Below are positions 25,355-33,153 of a stretch of 64,000 nt of DNA, in pieces. The DNA is taken from assembly GCF_009859475.1 (NCBI RefSeq), contig NZ_CP044549.1, positions 6,191,501 through 6,255,500 of the forward strand. The letters are read 5' to 3'. The notes below the pieces were generated by a model. That model was not told the DNA's origin. It was given only the letters and a program-made list of their open reading frames with translations, and made no database searches. Within the stretch, counting starts at the first letter, position 1, and the number at the start of each line of letters is the position of its first letter. This stretch comes from Hydrogenophaga sp. BPS33 (lineage in GTDB: Bacteria; Pseudomonadota; Gammaproteobacteria; Burkholderiales; Burkholderiaceae_C). The position numbers and the translations under genes were made by a program.

Positions 25355-25984
25355 TCATGTCGCGCGCAACACGTTGGCCAGTTCGACGGCGGACTTCACG
25401 CCCATCTTGTCGAACACGCGCGAGCGGTGCACCTCGACCGTGCGCACGCTGATGTTGAGCTGGTCGGCCACGAGCTTGTTGGGCAGGCCGGCGACCACCA
25501 GGTCCATCACGTCGCGCTCGCGATCGGTGAGACCATCCAGCCGCTGTTGCAGTTCGCGTTTGATGCGTTGCTGCGCCTGCACGTCGCTAGAGCGGTTCAG
25601 CGCCTGCTCGACGCGGTCGACCAGGGCGTTGTCGGAAAACGGCTTTTCGCAGAAGTCGAAGGCGCCGCGCTTGACCGCGTCGACGGCCGTGGCCACATCG
25701 GCATGGCCGGAGAGAAAGATCACCGGCATCGCGGCCTGCCAGGGCAGTTCGAGCAGACGCTCGAACAAGGCCAGGCCGCTCATCTCGCCCATGCGCACAT
25801 CGAGCAGCACGCAGCAGGGCGCCTCGGGTGCTGCGGCCCATACGGGTGCGCCCGCCTGGAAGGCCTCGGCGCTGTCGTAGCCCTCGCTGAGCAGGCGGCG
25901 TGTGCGCAACAACCAGGCGAGCGCCTCGCGCACGCCCGCGTCGTCGTCCACGAGATAGACCTTGGCGTCCGGGTGCTGTGTCAT
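25355..25984 (-). CDS. FixJ/DctR-type response regulator
   Basis: 209 residues. Receiver domain with acidic pocket (VDDD at 12-15), phospho-acceptor Asp62 in VLLDVRM and Lys in CEKPFSD, then a LuxR-type helix-turn-helix (LTDRERDVMDLVVAGLPNKLVADQLNIS and TVEVHRSRVFDKM). It follows the sensor kinase gene by 31 bases and is the cognate regulator. ATG 25984 lacks a strong ribosome site, so it may be coupled to kinase translation. The pair looks like DctS/DctR of Rhodobacter, which controls C4-dicarboxylate uptake; no dct transporter is in the window. Confidence 0.92.
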   Translation of the reverse strand: MTQHPDAKVYLVDDDAGVREALAWLLRTRRLLSEGYDSAEAFQAGAPVWAAAPEAPCCVLLDVRMGEMSGLALFERLLELPWQAAMPVIFLSGHADVATAVDAVKRGAFDFCEKPFSDNALVDRVEQALNRSSDVQAQQRIKRELQQRLDGLTDRERDVMDLVVAGLPNKLVADQLNISVRTVEVHRSRVFDKMGVKSAVELANVLRAT

Positions 25985-26015
25985 AGAAAACGATGATATA
26001 GACCAATCTCGTCGC

Positions 26016-28061
26016 TCATGGCGCGGCGGGCAGTGTGAAGCGGAACACGGTGCCGCGCGGGCGCGCGGGCTCGTGGGTGAGAGCCCCGCCATGTTGCTCG
26101 ATGACGGTGCGGCACAGGCTCAGGCCAATGCCCATGCCTTCGGGGCGGGTGGTGAAGAAGGGGGTGAAGAGCTTGTCGACCACTTCGTCGCTCATGCCGT
26201 GGCCGTGGTCGGTGATGGCGAACGACACCCAGCTCTTGCGGATATGTTCGTAAGACGTTCCGCCCGCATGCGGACGCAGCCGGCCCACTTCGATGCGCAG
26301 CAGGCGCAAGCCGGAGTGGGTGGGCGGGTCGCCCTGCGGCATGGCTTGCACACCGTTGCGCGAGAGGTTGAGCAACACCTGTTCGATCATGGTGCGGTCG
26401 CATTGCACCTGGGGGCATTCGGGCTCGATGTGGATCTGCAGGCGGATGTTCTGCTTGTTGACCAGCAGGCCGAGCAGGGGCTGGATGGCATCGATCAGGC
26501 TTTGCGGCGTGACCGTCTCGCGCACGCGCTCGCGCCGCCGCACGAAGTCGCCCACGCTCTTGATGACGCGGCCGGCGCGCTCGGCCTGTTCGGCGATGCG
26601 CCGCATGGCCTGCGCCAGATCGGCGTGCAGGGGGTTGGAGACGCTGGATTCCAGCAGGTTGAGCGTGCCGCTGGCGTAGCTGGCGATGGCGGCCAGCGGC
26701 TGGTTGAGCTCGTGGCTGAGCAGGGTGGCCATTTCGCCCACGGTGGTGAGGCGGGCGGTGGCCTGCAGGCGTTCGCGCGAGGCGCGGTTGAGCTCTTCGA
26801 CGCGGCGCTGTTCGGTCAGGTCGATGATGGCGCCCATGAAGCCGGTCTGCTGGCCTTGCGCATCGATCAGCGGCGCTTCGATGATGAGCACCGGAAAGCG
26901 CGTGCCATCGGGCCGGCGGAACACCGATTCGTGGCCCTCGCGCGGCAGCACCTGGTTGGCCAGCCGCACCTCCTGGCGTTGCTGGTATTCGTCGACCAGT
27001 TCGGGCGGCCACCACGGCGCGGGCGGCCCCGTGCCGACGAGTTGCTCGGCGCTCAGCCCGACCATTTCACAGAAGGCCGGGTTCACGTAGGTGATGCGGC
27101 CGTCCATGTCGCGCGCGCGCAGCCCGGTGACCAGCGAGTCTTCCATGGCCTTGCGAAACGCGAGCGCGCGGGCCACTTCGAGTTCGGCGCGCTGGCGGCG
27201 GCGGATGTCGCGCCCCAGCAGGTACAGCACCGACAACAGGGCCAGCGAGAGCGCGCTGACCATGGCGGTGAGCACGTTGGGAAACAGGCCCCGCGCCTGC
27301 CGCTGGCTCTGCAGTTGCAGCATGAGCGTGTAGCCGGGCAGGTCGAGCACGGCGCGCGCGGTGAGGTTTCGGCGCGTGCCGTGCAAGGTGCTGAGCATGG
27401 CCAGGCGCGTGCCGTCGGCGTCGCTGAAGCCCAGGCCGCGACCGCGCACGGTGCTTCTGCTGGTGAGTTCGGCGAGCATGCCCGGCAGGGAGTAGGTGGC
27501 CACCAGGAACCCGGCGGGCCGCCCCTCGTTGGCAATGGGCAGGCACATTTCGATCATCTCGACGCCGCGGCCGTTGCTCATGGGCCAGAAGTAGCTGCTG
27601 GAGTAGGCCGGGCTGCTCTGGCGCTGGGCGGCATCGCATGCGCCCCGGACCTCGTGCATGGCCTGCTCACGTGTGAAAACGCCCATGAGGTCGGGCACGT
27701 ACAGGCTGTCGCGATGCGCCACCAGGCGCAGCTCGGTGTCGCGCCATTCCAGGCGCATGGCTTCGCGGCGCTGCGTCAGGAAGTCGGCCGCCAGAACGCC
27801 CCAGTCTGAGACCGATGGCGCCACGCTGTGCAGGGACTGCAGCGTCTGCACGTTGTGCAGGAGGTTGCTGCCGATCTCGTTTGCAATGGTCTCCGCATCC
27901 TGCTCGAGCTCGATCTGGTCGCGCGTCTCTTCGTATTGGGTGGCGAGGAACACGAGCACCGACAGCATCACGACCACGAGCAGGATGAGCGCGGCCCACA
28001 GGCGCCACCGGCTGGAACGCAAACGCTGGCGCCACGCGCTGCGCACGGGCGTCTCTTCCAT
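26016..28061 (-). CDS. DctS/FixL-like sensor histidine kinase with PAS domain
   Basis: 681 residues. Membrane helix at 21-41, a periplasmic sensing region to about 260, second helix at 262-283, PAS domain about 305-418 (ITYVNPAFCEMVGLSAEQLVG), HisKA box with His450 in LLSHELNQPLAAIASY, then HATPase motifs NLSRNGVQAM, ITDHGHGMS and GMGIGLSLC. The large periplasmic part suggests direct sensing of an extracytoplasmic ligand, in DctS a C4-dicarboxylate. Only 3 bases separate it from the nitrilase gene upstream, so the kinase is part of the yhdP-nitrilase transcript. Confidence 0.93.
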   Translation of the reverse strand: MEETPVRSAWRQRLRSSRWRLWAALILLVVVMLSVLVFLATQYEETRDQIELEQDAETIANEIGSNLLHNVQTLQSLHSVAPSVSDWGVLAADFLTQRREAMRLEWRDTELRLVAHRDSLYVPDLMGVFTREQAMHEVRGACDAAQRQSSPAYSSSYFWPMSNGRGVEMIEMCLPIANEGRPAGFLVATYSLPGMLAELTSRSTVRGRGLGFSDADGTRLAMLSTLHGTRRNLTARAVLDLPGYTLMLQLQSQRQARGLFPNVLTAMVSALSLALLSVLYLLGRDIRRRQRAELEVARALAFRKAMEDSLVTGLRARDMDGRITYVNPAFCEMVGLSAEQLVGTGPPAPWWPPELVDEYQQRQEVRLANQVLPREGHESVFRRPDGTRFPVLIIEAPLIDAQGQQTGFMGAIIDLTEQRRVEELNRASRERLQATARLTTVGEMATLLSHELNQPLAAIASYASGTLNLLESSVSNPLHADLAQAMRRIAEQAERAGRVIKSVGDFVRRRERVRETVTPQSLIDAIQPLLGLLVNKQNIRLQIHIEPECPQVQCDRTMIEQVLLNLSRNGVQAMPQGDPPTHSGLRLLRIEVGRLRPHAGGTSYEHIRKSWVSFAITDHGHGMSDEVVDKLFTPFFTTRPEGMGIGLSLCRTVIEQHGGALTHEPARPRGTVFRFTLPAAP

Positions 28062-28064
28062 GCT

Positions 28065-28871
28065 TCAGAGTCTGCGGTGCTGCAGCGAAGGCAACTGCTC
28101 GCGCACGCGCAGCAGGTGTTCGGCGTCGAGATCGGCCATCACCACGCCGGGACCTTCGGCCTGCAGGGCCATCACCTCGCCCCAGGGGTCGATGACCATG
28201 GTGTGGCCCCAGGTGCGCCGGCCGTTTTCGTGCACGCCGCCTTGCGCGCTGGCGATCACGTAGGCCTGGTTTTCAATGGCGCGCGCGCGCAGCAGCACTT
28301 CCCAGTGCGCGCGGCCGGTGGTGTAGGTGAAGGCCGAGGGCACGAGCAGGATGTCGGCCGCGAGCATGCGGTAGAGCTCGCCAAAGCGCAGGTCGTAGCA
28401 CACGCTTTGGCCCACCCGCCAGTCGCGCCCGTTGCGGTCGCGGCATTCGAACACGGTGGGCGTTTCGCCGGCCACGAGCACGGCGGCTTCGTCGTAGTGC
28501 TCCTTGCCGTTGTCGTAGCGGAACAGATGGATCTTGTCGTAGCGGCTGGCGCTTTCGCCGCGCGGGTTGTAGACCACCGAGGCGTTGGCCGCGTGGGCGG
28601 GGTCGTCGGTGGCCATGGGCAAGGTGCCACCGACCACCCACATCTTGAGGTCGCGCGCGGCGTCCGAGAGAAAGTCCTGCACGGTGCCCAGACCGGGGGT
28701 TTCGGCCAGCACGAGCTTGTCTTCGTCCTTGGCGCCCATGAAGCAGAAGTACTCGGGCAGTACCGCGAGTTCGGCCCCGTTGGCCGCGGCCTGGCGCAAC
28801 AGGCGCAGGGCCTCGCTGAGGTTGGCATCCAGGCTGATGCCCGAGACCATCTGGAGGGCGGCGACTTTCAT
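28065..28871 (-). CDS. Nitrilase-superfamily carbon-nitrogen hydrolase (Nit type)
   Basis: 268 residues with the complete Glu-Lys-Cys triad: Glu40 in VLPEYF, Lys113 in YDKIHLF and Cys158 in GQSVCYDLRFGELYR. The latter sequence is typical of the Nit1/Nit2 branch, whose members are omega-amidases or deaminated-glutathione amidases (metabolite repair). It lies 80 bases downstream of yhdP and directly before the sensor kinase. Cytoplasmic. Deaminated-glutathione amidase is the most probable activity, but the exact substrate is inferred. Confidence 0.9.
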   Translation of the reverse strand: MKVAALQMVSGISLDANLSEALRLLRQAAANGAELAVLPEYFCFMGAKDEDKLVLAETPGLGTVQDFLSDAARDLKMWVVGGTLPMATDDPAHAANASVVYNPRGESASRYDKIHLFRYDNGKEHYDEAAVLVAGETPTVFECRDRNGRDWRVGQSVCYDLRFGELYRMLAADILLVPSAFTYTTGRAHWEVLLRARAIENQAYVIASAQGGVHENGRRTWGHTMVIDPWGEVMALQAEGPGVVMADLDAEHLLRVREQLPSLQHRRL

Positions 28872-28951
28872 GGCGGGGTCCTTGTCTGGTGTTCGATGCG
28901 GGGCGATTCGAGGCGATGGGGCGGCTGCGGCCCCGAGAATACCGCGCCAAT

Positions 28952-31900
28952 CTACTGCCGCACGGGCGCGGGGTCGGGCGGCGCGGCGGAAACAGGGGGC
29001 GAAGACCGCTCGATCTTGTCGACTTGTGGATCGGCCCAGCTGCCGGTGATGCGGAAATGCTGCGTGGTGGCCGATTGCAGGGGTTGGCGCAGCAAGTAGT
29101 TGGCGAGGAAGGCGCCCAGGCCGATGGCGGGGTTGATGGCGGTGGCGATGAGCGAGGCGGTGCCGGCGTTGATTTCGGGCACCACGACCACCTTGAGGTC
29201 CTGCCGCTCGCGCGCGATGTCGGCGCTGCCTTCCATCAGCACCGCCGCGTTCACGCCCTTCATCTGCAGGTTGTTGGTGGTCAGCACGCCTTTGTCCATG
29301 TGTGCATCGCCGCGCACGAAGTCGAAGGCGAAGCCTTCGGAGAACACGTCGCGGAAGTCCAGCGCGAGCCGGCGCGGCAGGGCCTGCAGGCTGAGCACGC
29401 CGAGCAGGCGGCCCGCGCCGGCCTCGGCCTTGAGGAACTGGCCGCGTTCGATGTCGGCGTGGATCTGGCCGTCGAGGCTGGCGTAGTCCAGCGACAGCGG
29501 CGAACCGGCCCAGCCGATCTGGCCTTCCAGCCGCCCCTTGCCGCCGCGCACCAGGCCATCGCGGCCGAAGCGGGCGAGCAGTTGACCGGAGTCGTCGATG
29601 TCGAGGCGAAAGTCCAGCGTGGTGCGGCGCGCGCCGCCGCTCGCCCCGCGCGGCAACGCCCAGTAACCGGTGGCGCTGAAGCGCGCCTCGGGCACGCCCA
29701 GGCGCAGTTTGGTCAGGCGCCACTCGGCTGCGCGCAACGGCGCACTTTGATGGACGGCCTCGACCTCCACCTTGCCCAGGTGGCGCCCGGCCAGCACCAG
29801 ATCGTCCACCGCGATGTCGAGCGAGGGCACGCTGGTGGGCTGTTGCAGCAGTTGCTCCACATCCGACGCCGCCGACGGCTCCAGGCGCAGGCGCGTCAGC
29901 CGCGCGTGCACATGGCCCGGCGTGCCGGCGCCGGCCTGCCGCACCTCGACGTAGCCATTGAGCTCGTCGGCATCGAGGTTGGCGCGCCAGTGGGTGCCCT
30001 CGCGCGACCCACCCAGCACCACACGGTGGAAGCTGCGCCCGCCGAGAAGGACACGCTCGGCGCGCAGGGCGATGGTGGTGGGGAGGTAGGCCAGAGCGGT
30101 GTTGGGGTCGGTGGCCACGGGGCCGGCGCGCGGCGGCGCGGCGGCCACGCCTGCGTCCACCCCGGTGGCGTTCTCCAGCGCCTGCTCCCAGGCATCGACA
30201 TCGACTTGCCCGAACTGTGCGTGGGCGGCCACGCCGGTGGCGGGCAAGGGTGCGGTGTCGCCGCTGTTCGTGCCGGCGGTGATCACGCCGCGCAGCACGC
30301 GCGGTTCGGCCCCCTGGAGGTCGCGCTCGTAGTGCAGGGACAGCACGGGCGCCAGGGACGAGCCCAGTTGGACTGCCAGCCGGTCGGTGCGCGCGCGGCC
30401 ATCGGTCTCGGTGAGCACCGTGTTCTCCACGCTCAGCGGCAGGCTGGTCTCGGCCGGCTTGCCCAGCGGCGCGGGCAGGTTCAGGGCCATACCTTGCAGG
30501 TTGCTCACCACCTGCAGCTCGGGCACGCCCGCGCGAAAACCGAGCTGGGCGGTGTAGGCCGTGCTGCCGCTGGCGCGCTGGAAGAGGCGCGAGGCAAAGC
30601 CCAGGCCGGCCTCGCGCAGGCCCTCGGCGCTGGCCACACCCTGGCCACGGAACTGGGTGCGCGTGACGCCTTGCGCATCGCGCGCCAGGCCGCCTTCGAA
30701 ACGCAGGTCGCCACCATACAGGCGGGCCTGGCCGGCCTTCACGGAGAAGCCGGTGTCGCTGAAGGCCACCGTGCCTGCGGCGCGCGCGAGCAGGGGAGAC
30801 TCGGGCGTGATCTGCAGGTCGTTGCCGGCGAGCTGCACGCTGCCCTGCACGCGGGTGTCGTGGGTGTTGGCCAAGGGCATCTGCAGCCCGAAGCCGACCT
30901 GGGCCTGGCCACCGATGCGCGTGCGTGCCAACGCCTCGCTGGTCATGGCATTGAGCGGCGAGTGCTGCACGAAGCCCAGCACTTCGTTGGCAGGACCCTG
31001 GGCGCGCGCGTCCACGGCAAGCACGGCGTCGTGCCCGAGGTGGGCGATGTGCACCTGCCCCTGGGACAGGCGCACGCCCGGCGCGTTGGCCACGCCGCCG
31101 GCGAGCTGGGTGATCCGCAGCGAGGCGCGGTCCAGCACGAGCTCGCCCTCGATGCCGCGCAGCCCCGGCCAGGCCGCCTCCCCTTCGTGCTGCAGGTAGG
31201 CGGGCACGTAGTCGAAGTCGAGCTTCTGCAAGGGTGCGGTGATGCGGAACACGCCTTCGTCACCGGGCCGGTCGAAAGGCACGTGGTCCAGGCGGCCCTG
31301 CACCCGGAAGCCGACCTGCTGGGAGCGGCCGGCGCGCACCGCCTCGCGCACGTAGCGCCGCGCGTCGGCGTTGACACTCAACGGCAGGTAACGGTGCACG
31401 CGCGTGGCGTCGGCCCGGGTGAGTGTGGCGGTGAGGTCAAGCTCACCAGGAAAGCGCGAGGCGGGGGTGCCGGCCGCCGCGTCGCTGGTGTGCCAGCGCA
31501 CCTGGGCCGTGCCTTCGGCGTCGGCGTTGCTCAGGCGCACGTTGTTCAGTTCGGCTTCGATGCGATCGCCCTTGAGCCGCCACACGGCGTCGGCCTGCAG
31601 GCTGTCCACCGGTACGCTGGGGTCTTCGAAGATGTCGGGCAGTTCCACTGTGCCCTGGGCCACGCGGATCTGCGCCTTGCCGCCGTTTTGATTGGCATCG
31701 AATTCCACCGTGGCGTTGGACAGGCCCGGGCGCCCGGGCAGCGGGAACTGGCCACTCTGGGACAGGCGGCCGCTGGGCTCGCCCGCCAACGACAGCCCGC
31801 TGGCGCGGCCCCGCACCAGATAGGTCTGGGGGTTCCAGTCGCCGCTTGCCGCGGCATCGGCCTTGTTCTGCCAGCGCGCCGAGAACCCGTCCACCCGGCC

Positions 31901-33145
31901 CACGGGGTTGAGCTGCGCCAGGCGGCGGTGCGCCTCGGGCGGCAGGGGCAGGCGGCTGGCGAGAGCGGCCAGCGCGCCCAGTTCGAGCCGTTCGGCGCTG
32001 AGCTCGGTGCTCGCACCCTGGCCCTGCGTGGCGGCGACGTGTTGCACCCGCAAGGGGCCGCCGGGCCACTCGACACCTTCGCGGGTGCGCAAACGCAGGT
32101 CTTCGGTGGAGGCGGTGAAGCCCGCGTCGGACCAGCGCGCGGCGATGCGCCCTTGCAGATCGTCGACCGCGAGGGCCGGCAGGTCGGGCCCGAGCTGGGC
32201 GTCGACGTTGTGCAGCGCCAGATCGGCCGTGACGCCGGCCACCGTCCCATCGGCCACCTCGGCCCAGGCGCGCACCGCGCCCTGCCCGGCCCGCAGGTCC
32301 ACGCCCCAGGTGGAGAGGTCGGCGTGGGCACGCAGGCGCGCCACGTCCACACGGGTGAAGTCGGCATAGAGTTCGCCGTCCCAGTTGTGCCAGGGTTGCA
32401 GGTGGGCCGCGCGCGGGCCGAGTTCGATCAACGGCTCGCGCAGCCGCCCCCGCAGGCTCATGCGCTCGCCCCACTCGGGCGGCGGCGTTGCGTCGAGCCG
32501 GAACTGGTGCGTGCGCCGGGTGTTGCGCACCACGAAGTCCAACGCGTGCAGCGCCAGTGTGGGCTGGGCGCGCTGTTCGTCCGTCCAGCGCACGGTGCCC
32601 TCGCGGATGACGAATTCGCGCAAGGCGAAAAACCAGTCGGCGGCGGCGCCATCGCCCTCACCCGGCCCGGCGATGTCGATCCCGGCCACTTCGATGCGCC
32701 CTTGCGCGGTGCGCCGCACATCCAGCACCGCCTGGTCGATCACCACCTGCTCGAAATTGCGGTGCCAGAGCGAGCGCACCGACACCGAGGCGCGCACCAG
32801 CGGCAGGTGCAGTGCCACGCGGCCTTGCGCATCGAGCAGTTGCACGTTGCGCAACTCGAAGGAAGGCACGAGCGAGGGCAGCCAGCGCCCTCCATCCTCG
32901 GACGTGTCGGCGCGGATGTCACCCACCCGCACGGGTGTCCCTACAGCCTGACTGGCCCAGCGTTCCAGATCAGGACGCCATTCGCCGATTCGCGGCACAA
33001 TCCACCCGTTCAACGCGCCCCAGGTCAGCACGAAGAGGCCCCACGCCAGGAACACGAGCCACAAACAGAGTCGGGCCAGCACCGAAAGTGTCTTGAGGGT
33101 TCGCGTGGCAGAAGCGATGGGAGCCGGGCTTTGATTCATGTCCAC
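28952..33145 (-). CDS. yhdP: YhdP-family AsmA-like envelope protein
   Basis: 1397 residues. One N-terminal membrane helix (about 27-48, LCLWLVFLAWGLFVLTWGAL) anchors a very long periplasmic part, with the YhdP opening WIVPRIGEWRPDLERWASQAVGTPVRVGDI and the C-terminal AsmA-like end (DFRDVFSEGFAFDFVRGD, NLQMKGVNAAVLMEGSADI, PAIGLGAFLANYLL). YhdP and its relatives TamB and YdbH form hydrophobic grooves that move phospholipid between inner and outer membranes. It diverges from glnE with 8 bases between start codons, a gene pair common in beta-proteobacteria. Confidence 0.93.
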   Translation of the reverse strand: MDMNQSPAPIASATRTLKTLSVLARLCLWLVFLAWGLFVLTWGALNGWIVPRIGEWRPDLERWASQAVGTPVRVGDIRADTSEDGGRWLPSLVPSFELRNVQLLDAQGRVALHLPLVRASVSVRSLWHRNFEQVVIDQAVLDVRRTAQGRIEVAGIDIAGPGEGDGAAADWFFALREFVIREGTVRWTDEQRAQPTLALHALDFVVRNTRRTHQFRLDATPPPEWGERMSLRGRLREPLIELGPRAAHLQPWHNWDGELYADFTRVDVARLRAHADLSTWGVDLRAGQGAVRAWAEVADGTVAGVTADLALHNVDAQLGPDLPALAVDDLQGRIAARWSDAGFTASTEDLRLRTREGVEWPGGPLRVQHVAATQGQGASTELSAERLELGALAALASRLPLPPEAHRRLAQLNPVGRVDGFSARWQNKADAAASGDWNPQTYLVRGRASGLSLAGEPSGRLSQSGQFPLPGRPGLSNATVEFDANQNGGKAQIRVAQGTVELPDIFEDPSVPVDSLQADAVWRLKGDRIEAELNNVRLSNADAEGTAQVRWHTSDAAAGTPASRFPGELDLTATLTRADATRVHRYLPLSVNADARRYVREAVRAGRSQQVGFRVQGRLDHVPFDRPGDEGVFRITAPLQKLDFDYVPAYLQHEGEAAWPGLRGIEGELVLDRASLRITQLAGGVANAPGVRLSQGQVHIAHLGHDAVLAVDARAQGPANEVLGFVQHSPLNAMTSEALARTRIGGQAQVGFGLQMPLANTHDTRVQGSVQLAGNDLQITPESPLLARAAGTVAFSDTGFSVKAGQARLYGGDLRFEGGLARDAQGVTRTQFRGQGVASAEGLREAGLGFASRLFQRASGSTAYTAQLGFRAGVPELQVVSNLQGMALNLPAPLGKPAETSLPLSVENTVLTETDGRARTDRLAVQLGSSLAPVLSLHYERDLQGAEPRVLRGVITAGTNSGDTAPLPATGVAAHAQFGQVDVDAWEQALENATGVDAGVAAAPPRAGPVATDPNTALAYLPTTIALRAERVLLGGRSFHRVVLGGSREGTHWRANLDADELNGYVEVRQAGAGTPGHVHARLTRLRLEPSAASDVEQLLQQPTSVPSLDIAVDDLVLAGRHLGKVEVEAVHQSAPLRAAEWRLTKLRLGVPEARFSATGYWALPRGASGGARRTTLDFRLDIDDSGQLLARFGRDGLVRGGKGRLEGQIGWAGSPLSLDYASLDGQIHADIERGQFLKAEAGAGRLLGVLSLQALPRRLALDFRDVFSEGFAFDFVRGDAHMDKGVLTTNNLQMKGVNAAVLMEGSADIARERQDLKVVVVPEINAGTASLIATAINPAIGLGAFLANYLLRQPLQSATTQHFRITGSWADPQVDKIERSSPPVSAAPPDPAPVRQ

Positions 33146-33153
33146 CGCAAATT

